NCBI RefSeq assembly: GCF_009389715.1
Contig: NC_052395.1
Coordinates: forward strand, 23,020,915 to 23,084,914
Direction of reading: 5' to 3'
Length of the DNA: 64,000 nucleotides
Source of the DNA: Phoenix dactylifera
Taxonomy: Eukaryota > Streptophyta > Magnoliopsida > Arecales > Arecaceae
The position numbers were made by a program, and so were the translations under genes. The notes under the pieces were generated by a model. That model had not been told where the DNA came from. It worked only from the letters and a program-made list of their open reading frames with translations, and did no database searches. Numbering within the stretch: the stretch's first letter is position 1; each line of letters begins with the position of its first letter. This document shows, piece after piece, positions 31,701 through 44,185 of the stretch.

Positions 31701-32365
31701 AGTGATTTCCAGAAACTTGTTTACTTGGATTTTCATAACTTGGGGTCGGCTCAAGGTACTTTGGGGTTGGCTCCTCCTTGGGGTTGGCCCCAGTTACTGT
31801 TCATCTGTGCCATATGTGCCAACATGTGCCAGAATGTTTCCAAAACGTGCCGGGATCGACTCCATCTCTTCTGGGGTTGACTCCTACTCTGTGCCAAGTA
31901 TTCCAAAGGCATGCCATTGTATTTCAAGGTGTGCCAAATGTATCGAGGTCGACTCCAAATTGATTGGGGTCGACTTTAACTATATTTTTCTGCACTTTGA
32001 AGGTTAGTTATGTACATTAAAACAATAATATAATATTCCAAGTAAATTAGAATGCAAGGTACAATAAGATTTTATTTTCTTGATAGTAATAATTACAGAA
32101 TTGCCTTTTGAGGTATTCTTAACTTAAAACTTTGTTATAATCAATTTCTAAGCTTTCTCTCTTGCTCTACTCTAACCTTTAACTCGAATTTTACTCTTGA
32201 GAGTTGTTTTGATCTTGTATCCATGATGTTTGATGAATGTATCAAGTATGTATTGAGCGTATCGAAAGTGTATTGTTTCTCTACTTGATTACTTTTGTTA
32301 ATAGTATTTGCACTTCTATATGGCCTTAATAGCTTTGTAAAAATCAAAATAACATTATGATTCTC
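28749..32365 (-). repeat. 5' LTR of the Copia element, split by a solo LTR
   Basis: Matches 19698-21572 over 28749-29550 and 31345-32365. The intervening 29551-31344 is a separate insertion with a GGATC duplication. Confidence 0.85.
29551..31344 (+). mobile_element. Solo LTR of a related Copia element nested in the LTR above
   Basis: 1794 bp starting TGTTGACCC and ending GGACCAACA, flanked by GGATC at 29546-29550 and 31345-31349. No internal region is present, so it is a recombined solo LTR. It contains a GAGTCGAC array (30030-30180), about three tandem blocks around GGTTGTGGTTGGTGATCC (about 30740-31000) and a repeated block around CAAGAGATCTTGGGGAGTGG (about 31030-31150). Its end AATTCACCCCCCTCTTGGGC mirrors, in reverse orientation, the start of its host LTR, so the families are related. 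Confidence 0.85.
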
Positions 32366-35300
32366 AAGGGAGAAGGAGGAGGAAGAACCAGGCTTCTCAC
32401 CTAGCTCTGCTTAGGGTTTCACACGCCAGAGCTCAAAGAAGGAGAATCAATTTTCATTCATCATAGCATAACCCTAAACAATGTATGAACCCATATATAT
32501 AGGGTCACAAAATAAGAAAAAAGACTCCTACAAAGAAAACAGATCCATAAAAGTCCTAAAATGACAATATGCAAACAAGCCCAATCGACATAAAATAAAA
32601 TAATATAAAATAAAATAACATAAAATCAACACAAAATAAAATCAAATTGGCTGGATTGGCTGAGCTGGTTGGACCCTGTAGCGACCATAGACTCGAGTGA
32701 TGGCTGATCTAGCACTGGTGTCCACACCAACTCTTTCTGGATGGAAAGAAGTCGACCTCGACGAAAATGGCTCGGTGTAGCTCCGGTAGTACTCCAACAA
32801 GTCCGGGTCAATCTGCTGTAGCTCCTCGCGCGAGATCCAAGTATAGCTAGACTTTGGTCATCCTCGTCAACAAACCAAAAAATGCTTGATGCCTCCATCA
32901 CTGGCAAAAACTCGGCTAAAATAGAATCCATATACTCTTTTCGTGTTCGATGGAAGAGAAAAGGAGACGAAGATGGCATGGAATCAGTAATAGGATAAGC
33001 AATTGGCTCAGGAGAGGGTTCAGCAAAAAAGTTATTTGGGATTGCAACCAAATCTTTGATATTAAAAGTAAGGTTATTATCAAAATCAAATGGAAAGTCA
33101 ATGGCATAGGCATCAGTGCCATCCTTGTGCAACACTCTGAATGGTCTAACACTAAGAGACTGCACTTCCTTAAGGTTTCGGCTCTGAAGAATTTAGATTC
33201 ATGGACGCGCCTCGAATGTTAGGACGTCTCACAAACATGGACTTGGAGACCTGCTCATAGTTCATTATGAATGTATAGGCCTGATCTAATGTGGACACCT
33301 ATCGGACGACAAGTTTCTTCCTAAGTTCATCATTAAGATCTCTACGGAACCGACTTAGGACCATTCTCTTATCCTCAATCATATTACATCGCATCATGTA
33401 TTTATCAAATTGTGCGATGTAGTCAGTGGCTGATTGGGTACCTTGTCGTAAATTGTTCCATCGGTTAAGATGATCGTCTTGGTAGCTAAGGGGCAAGTAT
33501 TTTTCTTTAAATTTTTTCTTCATTTTATCCAATCAGTTATGGTAGGCTGACATCTCCTAGCCAGAAGCTATTCAGTATTTTGCCTGAAAAGCTTAGCTCG
33601 ACCAATGAGCTTCATTCTGGCAAACCAGACCTTCTTTTCATCAGACAAGTTGTAGCACTCAAAGAAGTGGTCCATTTCGTATCGCCAGTCTGAGAAAATC
33701 TTTGGGTCAAGGCAACCGTCAAAGGTGGGTACTTCAACCCTAATGCTTTTCAGGACATCCTTATCATGATCATGGGACTCTCTAGGTTCTACGTTGTATC
33801 AATAACCCCTATTGACATTAGAAAAAGGACCCTGTCCTCTATGACAAGGGTAGGTTTGAAGACAGCCCGAAAAAGAGCAAGTGTTGAATTGACCCTGTCA
33901 GGCCGACCCTAGATGGTCTAGGGTTTCATCCTTGACCTCTGGGCTATCCAAATAGGAGGCACTACCTTCTTTGGATCCCATAATCCTTGGAATGCATGAC
34001 GACACTACGAAGGTGCATATACCGAGGGTGCTAAATTATGCTTGGCCCTACAATGCTAAGATAGTAGTGATTCTTAGACAGACCTAATGCATGAAATCAA
34101 CTTAGAATTACGTAATAAATCAAGGCAAGTAGTTGTAGTCAAATAGTACTAGTTATTCAGTGTGTTGCAGGGCTGCACAGAGCCTCGAAGAACTTTCAAA
34201 GATTAGGTACCCTACAATTAATAGCAAAGATAGGCTACTACTAGGATTTTGGTGTTGTCTGGAGTGGGTGTGTTGAAGTTTTCAAGAAGCAATATCAATA
34301 GAGCACTTAAGAGTTAATTGATGCTATATTTGGACAATAAATAGATTTTTCAGAAATAGAGGGGAAGAAATCCGACCTGGGTTGGGGCGACGATCAGTGG
34401 CGCGGTCGCAGCAATAAGACTCAGCAAGGATCCTTAACTTGGGATCGATCATTGCAATTTGGCAGGCCCAGTCAAGTCGGATCTAATCACAGCAACTGGT
34501 GTGGTCTGATTGGCCTATAAGCAAAAGAGGAGGAGGAGGTGTTGTGTGCCGTTGCAAAAGGGCCTGGTGGACTTGATGGAGGGGAGGGGAGGGGAGGGGG
34601 TGGGCTTATAGAAAAAAGGGCCTGTTGGGCCTTTGAGGTGAAGAAGGGATGGAGAGGTGGTGGATCGGGCTTGTGTAGGGGTGAGGCACGTGGACTAGAG
34701 CCTGTGAAACGGACAGGATGGAGTGGGGAAAAAGGCGGGCCTGATGAAAGGATCAGTCTGTGAGAAGGGAGGGTGAGTTGTGGTGTGAAAAGGGGAGAAA
34801 GAGGAAGTGGAGGCGATTGGGGGTGAGGGGCAGTGGGTTCGGGCGGGCGGCGACGGTGGTGATGGATGAGGTGGATGCGACTAGGCGGCAATGGGGTTCG
34901 GGCGGCGGGCGGCAGTGGGGCAGCACGGGTGGAGATCAGGAAGAGGACACAGGCAGAGGCGAAGGGTGGAGCGCGACGGAAGGGAAAGAGGCGGGCGGTG
35001 GTAATGGAGAGGAGACGGAGGCGACGAAAGAAGGAGGGGCGGCGGTGGAGTCCGGCGGCTGCGACCTGCCTTTGCGCTCGACACCGAGGATGAGGGGACT
35101 CGGCGAGCTAGGCGGCGTTGGCGATGGCACGGAAGCGGCGACGAGTGGGGGCGAAGTGCGGTGGAAGGGCGGCTTAAGAGAGGTGGTGGGGCTCGACGGC
35201 GGTGGGAGAGGGGAGTCGGAAAGCGGCAACAGCGATGCAGCGCGGGTGGAGGTGGAGCGGCACGGGCGGCAGTGGCGACGGTGCTAGGGCGATCAGAGAT

Positions 35301-35927
35301 GAACAGGTAAGGGATTTTTTTTTTTTTTTTGAATTCAGATTTCTTAGGATTTGGGTTATCGGGCATAACCCGCTCCGGTAACCCATTAAGGCTCCGTCAC
35401 GTGCAAGTCACGTGCGTCGCTTTTCTTTTTCTTTTTTTTTCCAACCCGACTGGGTTCGGGTTCCGCCTAGAGTTTTGAGGGAATGTTTACCGGCCCTGAG
35501 GTGGCGGCCGGACTTCGCGGCAACGGCTGCGGAGGAAGAGTTGCGGCGGCAGATGAGGGGCGACGACGTTCCTCGACCGGATCCGGCCACGGTCGGCGGC
35601 AATGGGGACACGACCGAGAGCTTCCTCCGTCAGCCCATATGTCGCACAGTTGGAACCAGGGGCGGCGGGTTTCCGTGGGGCGCGGCGGTCTCTGGTGGCG
35701 AATCAGAGGCGAGGCGGCGTTGAGGGTCTCGGTCAAAGGAAGGGAAAGGGGAACAGGGAAAGGTGGCAGAGAAGAAAGGGCTTTGTTTTTTTTTTCCGTA
35801 AGGCCTAATGAAGGAGGTATGTAGTGTGGGCCAGATGAGGGAAGAAGAGATCGAGAGATGTGAGAGAGGGGGAGGACCCGAGGCTTTGGCAACAGGGGCC
35901 AAGCTTGGCCTACTCTGATACCAAAGT

Positions 35928-36346
35928 TGATACAGGACAGCAGAGAAAGAAAGGAAGAGAGAAAAAGAAGAGAGGAGAAATAGGAAGAAGGAGAGAGGAG
36001 GAAGGAGGAGGAGGAAGAACCAGGCTTCTCACCTGGCTCCACTTAGGGTTTCACACGCCAAAGCTTAAAGAAGGAGAATCAAATTTCATTCATCATAGCA
36101 TAACCCTAAACAATGTACAAATCCATATATATAGGGTCGCAAAATAATGTAAAAGACCCCTACAAAGAAAACAATCCCATAAAAACCCTAAAATGACAAT
36201 ATGCAAACAAGTCCAATCGACATAAAATAAAATAACATAAAATCAACCCAAAATAAAATTAAATTGGTTGGACTGGCTGAACTGGCTAGACCCTGTACTG
36301 ACCGTAGACTCGAGTGATGGCTGACCTAGCACTGGTGTCCGCACCA
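35928..36346 (-). repeat. 5' LTR of the Gypsy element in unit B
   Basis: 419 bp, near-identical to 1211-1629. The plus-strand edges are TGATACAGG and GCACCA, and GGTTG follows at 36347-36351. Confidence 0.8.
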
Positions 36347-36351
36347 GGTTG

Positions 36352-37910
36352 AGCTTTATAGAGTTGTACAAATAAAAAATTAAATTTGATATTGTATATT
36401 AATTTGCTTACTATCATAATTATAATTTTTGATTTAACATTGTTATAACATTCTTTACTTTGGTGTAGAGTAAGTTTATGCTCCCTCGAGAAAGCCATGA
36501 CTGGGTGCTAAAGTTCCTCAACCGCAAATAGAAAGAATATAAGAGGAAGTTGAAAACAGACTATAAGGGCGAGGGTATAACAGAGGAGGAGGTTGCTCGT
36601 GTTTGTCCTCCTGATGTATATCCTCATCGGTGGAGGGAGCTTATTTACTACTGGTTTTTTGAGAGGATAGGTTGTCCTCACTACTGATGTATACTCTCAT
36701 TGGTGGAGGGAGCTTATTCAATACCGTATATTATATTTATTATTAGTATAAACTGCAAATATATACATTGAATATATTATATTGTTTACTTTTTTTGACA
36801 GACATATTCCGACATTGATAGAGCTGCATGAGCATCTCAGGCAGTTCCTCATACATCAGGCTCTAAGAGTTATGCGAGGCGTGGAGATGAATTCATAAGT
36901 TTTTTTGAAACTCTTCTATCATATATTAATTCCTATAGCTTGCCAATGTACTTTTTATTGTAGATGGAAGAGCATGAGAGGGAGCCTGGTGAGGTAGAGT
37001 TCTACCAGATGACTCACACTCACCGAGATGGCAGCTTTGTCCGAGAGGAGTTGAGAGATATATTTGTATATATTCATCTTTGAATTGTACAATAATTTTT
37101 TATTAGTTCATTTTATCAAACATTAATATGTGACTTTTTTAAAAAAAATATAGGACAGGGATACATCCCTTATTTCAAAGCGTGTTGGAGTCATCATCAT
37201 CCGGCAAGACCAGCCGTGTCAAAGCTCAGGTGTTCGCCAAATTGATGGGCTCGGAGCGTTATGGTCGACTGAGGGGTTATAGCGTTGAAGTTACCCCCAC
37301 TCAATTGTCTGCAGTGAACAAATATACCCAAAATGTCAGACAAAGTAGAAACACTACAGAGGTTTATAGTCTGAAGGCAGCGATGGAGAAGATGAGGTAG
37401 AGCTATTAGACAGAGATGGAGGAGATAAGGTAGAGCCATCAAATAGAGATACAATCTTTGAGGGCTCAGCTTGACCAGATTGCATCTATGTTGCCTAGGT
37501 TTGTCCCTCTTCAGATAAATAACTATTCTATTTGAATATTTTACATGATTATCATGTATATTTACATGAGCTTAATGATTTTCGTGCTCTTAACTTCTAA
37601 AGTTTCTATTTTTGTAGGTTCATGATACTTTCTTTACTCGTAGAGATAATGATGATGGTAATACCATCGACCCCTAATAGCTCTTAGACTATTTATTTAG
37701 AAGTTTTTTATATATTTTTTTATATTTTTCGAAGCACATTGTAAATGTAAATTGATCATATAAATGTAATCAAATTTGACAATATGAATATTTCAAACGA
37801 TATGTTTGATTGTGACATATGTTTGTATACCGAACTAAACCCTCGATAGGGGGAGAAACAACTGTACTAGTAAATGTTTGTATTCCATCAGCCTGCCTTT
37901 CAAATCTAGA
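36352..37910 (+). mobile_element. CACTA relic, 3' part with Transposase_24-type ORF, unit B
   Basis: Continuation of 18003-19621 after the Gypsy insertion and counterpart of 1635-3208. The same exon-like blocks are seen (HDWVLK, EEEVARVCPPDVYPHRW near 36600, SGSKSYARRG near 36860, MLESSSSGKTSRVKAQVF at 37182). The TAG after FLNRK and the partly repeated CCTCATCGGTGGAGGG block are shared with unit A, so inactivation predates the duplication. Confidence 0.7.
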
Positions 37911-37915
37911 TGGCT

Positions 37916-39709
37916 TGTTGCCCAGAAGACAACCCAAGAGAGGGGGGGGGGATGAATTGGGTTCTAATTAAAATTGGATTCTTTAAATTTTATCTAATGT
38001 GGTTAATGAAAACTTTCTTGATTTTAACCAAATGTAATTGAGTAATCTATAAGAAAGCAGTAAAGAAGTAAGGCAAGATAGATCACAGCATAAACACAAA
38101 GTTTTTATAGTGGTTCGGAGCCAATCCTTGCTCCTACGTCCACTCCCCAAGCTTTCCTTGGGAGTTCACTATAATCTCAAGATTACAGCCCGGTTGTTTT
38201 ACAAACCACAACCCAACTTGTTTTTTTCTCAGAATCATAACGAATCTAGTCGGTTTTTCCTGGCTCACCGACTAAAACCTCTCTATTTGTTTTTCCGGAC
38301 TCACAAATAATCCAGTTGGTTTTGCGGGCTCATCAACAAATCTTAACCCCTTAATTCAATTCCCTGATTGAATCAAGTAACAAATAACAGAGAAACAAGG
38401 TTTAATGATTACAAGGTTCTAGATAAGCAGATAGAGCAAAATAAACAAAATGTAAAGAAAGAAGCCCTCAGACAGATTTTGCCGATGGAAGACTTTGATT
38501 CTCCTTTACTGGATCCTTTCTTGAATGCGCTGATAGTTGAGGATCACTTCAATGAGCATTTAATGTGAGGAGTGCTCTGAAATCGATTGGGATGCAATGA
38601 CTCCTCTTTTCGCTTTGAATGACTCTAACTCTTCTTTGGTGGTTGATAGACTTGAATGCTTTCAATGGATTTTCTCTCCTTTTCTTTTGATACTTATGAA
38701 CCACCTTTTATAACTTATCTCCTCGAAAACTAGCCGTTAGAGAGGAGAAAAGAGCTGTTCTGACAAAACTGCGCGTCCTGACAAAGTATCCGTTGGGATC
38801 GGAGTTGACTCACCCGTCTTAGAGTTGGCTCAGCTGAAACAAGAGACGCCTCATGAAAGTCTGGAGTCGACTTGAATTCAGGTTCTTACAAATAGGCTCT
38901 CTGTCGATCTTGTAAGAGACAGCTCGAGGGAATCGGGAGTCGACTCAACCATGGCATCTTCAAATGTGAACTACCAGCTATCTTCCAGGAGACGACTCGG
39001 GCAATCCAGAGTCGGCTCGCATTCTGGTCTGTGGAAAAATGCTCTTGGCCATTTTCTGTAGGAGTCGGCTCGTAAATAGTTTGTGTCGACTCGGCCACTA
39101 TGCCGAAGAAATTACTTTGCAGCTTCAATTTGCGGAAGACGGCTTGTAAATTCTAGGAGTTGACTCGCTCACTGTAGCTTGAAAACTTGTTCTCTGTAAG
39201 AGTCGGCTCGTGAACAGTTGGAGTCGACTCAAGCACTGTGCCTTGAAAACTTGCTCTCTGATTTTTCTGTAAGGGTCTACTCGCGAATAGTTGGAGTCGA
39301 CTCGAGCATTGTACCTTAAAAATCACTTCTCTGTCTTTCCTATAAGAGTCGACTCGTGAACAATTGGAGTCGACTCGCGCTCTATACTTGAAAAAATTGC
39401 TCTCTGTCTTTACTGTAAGAGTCGACTCACCTTATCTAGAAGTCAGCTTGAGGAAGTGCCAGACAGTAACCATATGCCAGAGTCGACTTGAGAAATCTGG
39501 GAATCAACTCGAGTGCAAGGTAAATATTTTAATGGTTCCAAACATGAGTAAAACTTAACTTAAATTCCTTGAACCATTTTCTAAGACATTATTTCAAATT
39601 TAAAAGTATTTTACCTGATCACTCATTTGAGTTCATTAGTACAATATGAAATATACTCAAGTATTTTGGGCTCATCAAAATCAAATAGAGGATCAACAAT
39701 CACTCAGCA
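37916..39709 (-). mobile_element. Copia solo LTR, unit B copy
   Basis: 1794 bp between TGGCT duplications at 37911-37915 and 39710-39714, edges TGTTGCCC and CTCAGCA on the plus strand. Orthologous in place to 3214-4999. It has the same GAGTCGACTC arrays (about 38840-39520). Confidence 0.85.
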
Positions 39710-39714
39710 TGGCT

Positions 39715-40800
39715 GGTTGTTTTTGTAGTTTTGGAATTATATATCGACTTCACAAATTACATATAGATAGTTTAATATGCTTGATGTGTAAGCAAGGTAA
39801 TCAAAAATACCTTATTACATATGATGAGACAGTAATTGAACAATATATTCTTTTCCTTTCCCTATGTTAACTAGATATTTACATCAGAAAGAAAAAGTTT
39901 AACCAGATATTGGCCTTCATTGTTCCTAAAGAGTTCTATATACATTTCAAATCATAAGTTCGAAGGGGCATCTTTCAAAGTCATGATTATTACATATTTT
40001 GCTATTTTTCAGGGGGCAAGGCATGAAAAGCTAACTCAGAAACTTAGAACTTCTACTTCAAAAGGAAGTTATTGAAATGGCCTAGCCGCCAAATAGATAT
40101 CCACTTGCTATGAAAATAATTGCATTTTAATTTCTGCATGACAGCAATTTGTTACATTAATCTCATCATATAAGCTTGTCTTTCAAAGTATAGGAAAGGA
40201 AGCATCAGTGATTTGGCATAAAGTTTTAACTTCTTTGACTTTTTGTAAAACAATAAGCCACAAGACAGCCCATGAAAGCTTTACGTTGATAGCTGGCTTT
40301 TAAAGGGAGACTCAATGTTTGTACATTATTTATAGTAAAAATTTAAATGCCACAAAAAATACTTGGTAAAATGCGCTGCCAATTGGCAATAAGGCATTGG
40401 GTGAAATATGTTGTGACCAGCACCTATGTTATCCATGTCTAAAATATCTTTTGAGCCGAGTTAGGGCTCTTGCACACCCACACAAACTCCCTGCCACGTA
40501 AGTTCTAGATGTAGCACTGAATACTAACTGTGCTGAGGGAATCTTGCAAAATGCAACATTAAGCATTAACCACAATACATGTTGGGCATATCCCCTTGCT
40601 ACCTAACCGTTAAGAAAATGAACCATTCAATTAACTAGCCAGCGAAAATCCAAAGTTCATGGTCTTTAGTGTTATCCATCTCGTGAAACTTGTCTTCAAT
40701 CAATACGATTTAATAAACATGAAATCCTAAAATTTTTGTTTGTTAACACAAACAAAAATAAGTCCTAGATGTTAAATAATAACCATGGTGCATTGGAACT
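39715..40800. other. Intergenic, no gene seen
   Basis: Counterpart of 5000-6089. AT-rich, with no domain-bearing frame. Confidence 0.6.
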
Positions 40801-40854
40801 CTATGTGGTGAAAATTTTCTTAGCAGCTCCAATGTTCCTGATAGAGTTGGGCAC

Positions 40855-41160
40855 TGGGCCGGGCCGCCCACGGCCCGGCACGGCCCGGCACGAAGCGGGC
40901 CGTGCCTGGCACGGCCCGCCCGCTACAGTGTCGGGCCGTGCCTGGCATGGCCCATTTGAGAGGGCCGTGCTGGGTCACAGGGTACTGGCTCGCGGGCCGA
41001 GCCCGGCACGGCCCGCTTCGGGCCTGGGCCGGCACGGCCTGGTCTAGGCCCGCGGGCCAAGCACGGCACGGCCCGCGGGCCAGCCCGGCACGGCCCATAA
41101 GGGCCTGGGCCGGGCTGGCCCGCGGGCCTGGCACGGTCCGGGCCTGGGCCCGGCCCGGCC
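40855..41160. repeat. hAT subterminal repeat array, left
   Basis: About 300 bp of overlapping GGGCCGTGCC/GGCACGGCCCG units in both orientations, almost wholly G and C. Such subterminal repeats are where hAT transposases bind (known for Ac). Open frames here are composition artefacts. Confidence 0.85.
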
Positions 41161-41483
41161 TGTAAAAAATTAATGCTTCATAAATTTTTTTAATAAATTA
41201 ATAAATATTGAAAACTAAGGATTTATGAATATAAAGCCACCATTGGTGGGGGGTTTGGCATAGACCCCTACCAGTTTATTAATTTAAATCAAAATGGTAC
41301 ATGAAGGGAGGTTTGGACCTTGGTCTGACCTCCAGAATACAATAAGAAAGGGCCGAGGTTTGGACCTTGGTCTGACCTCCAGAATACAATAAAAATGTAC
41401 AATTATAAAAAATTAAGAAATCTTACTAATCATCAGTGATTCAGTGAATCAGTATTCACTCTTCAGTCTTCAGTCTTCAGTCT

Positions 41484-43511
41484 TCAGTCTTCAGTAGTGT
41501 TTGTATCATCATCATCAGAGGATGTTGTATTATGTCCACCTTTATCTTGAAGTCTTGCCTTAGCATCCAACCAATCTTTGAAGCAGAGAAGCATCTCCAC
41601 CGTTTCGCCCGTCATCCTACTTCTCTTTTCGTCAAGAACACGTCGACCTGCACTAAAAGCGGATTCCGATGCTACCGTGGACATCGGCACAGCTAAAATA
41701 TCGCGTGCAATTGCAGACATAACAGGATATTGATTTCTAACACTCTTCCACCAAGATAATACATCTAGATTCTCTATTTGATTTTCATCATATGCAGAAT
41801 GAAGATCATTTCGTAAATAAAATTCTAGTTCACTACTTAAAGATGAAGAAGATGAAGAGGAACTTGAAGCATGTGTGTGTCTTCTCTGTGCAATGAATGA
41901 AAAAATAGATGACAAACGAGAACTACTAGAAGAAGAAATAGAGGTTTGTATTTGTGTTCTAGATCCACGAATTTTTTCATCATATATAGCATAAATATCA
42001 TAAAGAAGTTGTTTTACCTCATCCTTAGCAGATTCAGAATCTTGATTCATATTTTCAGAGTATGCATCAAGTAAAATTAGCACGCCATTTAATTTAACTT
42101 TAGGATCAAATACAGCAGCTAAGTTATGCATAGGACATATCTTGTCCCAATACTCATTCCATTTAGATTCCATTAGGTCAATAATAGGCATTAAAACATC
42201 ATCATATCTATGTTCTGCAAATTTTTGACTAATTATATATGCTTGTTGTAAAAATGAACATGAAGTTGGATAATAAATACCAGAAAGAACATTGGTAGCA
42301 TTATAAAAACTAAGCAAAAAATCTTCCAAAATTTTTCCTTTATTCCAATCAGTTTCAGACAATGTAAAGCCTAATCCACGATCATTAATATATGCACTTA
42401 ATAAGTTTTTATATGGGTATGCATCATGTATCATGCTATATGTGGAGTTCCAACGAGTAATTACATCAAGTTTAAATTTTTTAAAACGTTTACCATGATT
42501 TATGCATAATTCCTTAAATTCTTGAAGTCTTGATCTTGAAGCATGAATAAAAGAAACTGCATTTCTAATTTTTGAAATCACATCTTGAATCATGCCCATG
42601 CCAGCTTGAACAGAAAGATTTAAGATATGACATGCACATCTAATATGCAGTAAATTTCCATCTAATATGGGATGCAATGAGTCTTTTAATAATGCAACAG
42701 CAGAATTATTATTAGATGCATTATCAAAAGTAATAGACATAATTTTATCATTAATATTATATGAATATGTAGTTTGATAAATGATATTTGAAATTTGTTG
42801 CCCAGAATGTGGAAAATCAAAAGCACGAAAAGCAAGAATACGTTTATTTAATTGCCAATCATTATCAATATAATGAGCAGTAATGGCAATAAAACAATTA
42901 CTACCTACAGATGCTGACCAAATATCAGAAGTTAATGAAATTTTTACATTTAAAGTAGAAAGTGTTTCAATTAAATTTTGTTTCATTGCTAAAAAGTTAG
43001 TCATAGCTACTCTTCTAAATGTACGCCTACTAGTTCTTTTTTAAGCAGGTTGTAGGTTTAATTGAACATATTCTTCAAAATTAAAATATTCACATAAACT
43101 AAAAGGTAATTCATCCTTAACTATCCATTTTACAAGTGCTTTTCTTTGATTTTCATGGTTATATGCAAAATTACCTACAAGTAATCCCCCTTGTATATTA
43201 AGGGTACTTTGAGTTTGAGCATGAGAATCATGCATCCTATGACTCTCTTGATGTCTTTTTAAATGCCCTGTTCCCCCACTACTACTACAACTATAAAGTT
43301 TGGCACATTTTTTACATCTAGCTTTCCAGACTCCATCAACCATAACTCTATCAAATTCATTCCATACAGCACTAGTCCTCTTACGAGAAGAGGTTTGATC
43401 TTCACTCGGTTCACCAGTTCTAGAGGAACTGGAAACATGGGGTTGGGGATTAGTTTCTTCTCCCTCAGAAACAGGAGGAATGCCAAACTGACTTTCCTCA
43501 AAAGATGACAT
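41484..43511 (-). pseudogene. hAT transposase (BED zinc finger, RNase H-like core, hATC dimerisation domain), one in-frame stop
   Basis: From the ATG at 43511 the first 156 codons carry a low-complexity acidic N-terminus and a BED zinc finger (VWNEFDRV, CKKCAKLYSC, HLKRHQESH). A TAA at 43043-43041 is followed in the same frame by 12 sense codons and then the rest from 43004 (506 codons). That part has DIWSASVGSNCF (first catalytic D), ITFDNASNNN (second D), CACHILNLSVQ, the helical insertion and the C-terminal dimerisation block (LSWWKSV, YPVMSAIARDILAVP, SESAFSAGRRVLDEKRS). Apart from that one stop the frame is open over about 2 kb, so loss is recent. It is either dead or dependent on another copy's enzyme. 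No intron is needed to explain the frame. Confidence 0.88.
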
Positions 43512-43914
43512 ATCTATGATTAATTCAAAAAATAAAAACTAACCGCAAGGAAGAATTGAGTAGAGGGTCGGAGGGCAGAGGCAGAGCCGAGATTCCGAGC
43601 TTCCTCTTGTGCTCTCAACAGAAGCGACCTTCTCTTCTCAACAGGAACCTCCTCTTGTGTAGCACTTGAACAAACTAAAAATTAAATTGCTAGAAGAGCA
43701 CTTTAGAAGAGAGAAATAATAGCAGTAGAGAAGGAGAGAATAGTTGGTTTGGTGTGGTGAGAATGAGGGAGGAATGGGCTATTTACAGAAGCCCAAAAAT
43801 TTTTTCCCAAAATACCCCTCAATTCAGCCGTTATTGGACTGTGGGGAGGGGTAAAAGGGTCTTTTTTCCGAAAATAGCCGTTGGAAACGGCTATTTTCCT
43901 CCTCCCTCTCCAGA

Positions 43915-44185
43915 CGGGCCGTGCCAGGCACGGCCCGTCTGGAGCCGTTGCGGGCCGTGCCAGGCACGGCCCGTTTGCGCCCGTTACAGGCCGTGCCTGG
44001 CACGGCCCGTGGCGTGCCGTGCCCGGCCCGGCCCGCCAATAGACGGGCCTGGGGCCGGGCCGGGCTGGCGTTCCGTGCTGGACGGGCCGTGCCCGGCACG
44101 GCCCGCTTCATAAGCGGGCCGGGCCAGGCACGGCCTGTTTAGTCCTTGGGCCCGGTGGGCCCGGGCCGGCCCGGCACGGCCCGTT
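43915..44185. repeat. hAT subterminal repeat array, right
   Basis: The same GGCACGGCCCG-type palindromic units as on the left, about 270 bp, ending just inside the right terminal repeat. Confidence 0.85.

Larger units (their letters stand above)
19698..32365 (-). mobile_element. Copia retrotransposon of SIRE/Maximus type, both LTRs present, with a nested solo LTR
   Basis: Target duplication AGGGA at 19693-19697 and 32366-32370. The 3' LTR is 19698-21572, and the 5' LTR is 28749-32365 including a 1.8-kb nested LTR. A tRNA-Met-type primer site (TGGTATTAGAGC) follows the 5' LTR at about 28736-28747, and a purine tract precedes the 3' LTR near 21573-21590. In order on the minus strand: gag (from 28686; PPFFNGTNYTYWKARM), zinc knuckle (CYCCNKVGHKAYGC, near 27190), protease (LDSGCSRHMTSD, near 26960), integrase (26508-25360), reverse transcriptase (25183-24566; YVDDIIFGA), RNase H (about 24566-24240), then a further ORF (23526-22180). 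The coding region has several breaks, so it is a fossil. The two LTRs differ at roughly one base in twenty over the first 190 bases by eye, suggesting an age of the order of a few million years. Confidence 0.85.
19622..36346 (-). mobile_element. Gypsy LTR retroelement (GGTTG family), unit B, host of a nested Copia
   Basis: The outer edges are TGATGCAGG at 19622 and GCACCA ending at 36346, flanked by GGTTG at 19617-19621 and 36347-36351. The 5' LTR is 35928-36346, with a primer site at about 35912-35923. The 3' LTR is 19622-19697 plus 32366-32729, split by the nested Copia. Recognisable coding parts on the minus strand are gag (about 33980-33290, with RVEVPTFDG, WRYEMDHFFE, TDYIAQFDKYMMR) and an integrase C-terminal piece (about 33165-32900, with RPFRVLHKDG and FNIKDLVAI). 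The leader (34000-35900) is long and GC-rich. Excluding the Copia it is only about 4 kb, far short of a complete Gypsy; broken. It sits inside the CACTA relic. Confidence 0.8.

Noticed and set aside
34487-35386. Long overlapping open frames on both strands (up to 175 codons)
   Set aside because: The region is the GC- and purine-rich leader of the Gypsy element. The frames are low-complexity Gly/Arg or Pro/Ser/His runs without domains.
40769-44142. Several frames of 70-119 codons at the ends of the hAT element
   Set aside because: Gly/Pro/Arg/Ala repeats produced by the GGCACGGCCCG arrays, open in several frames at once.
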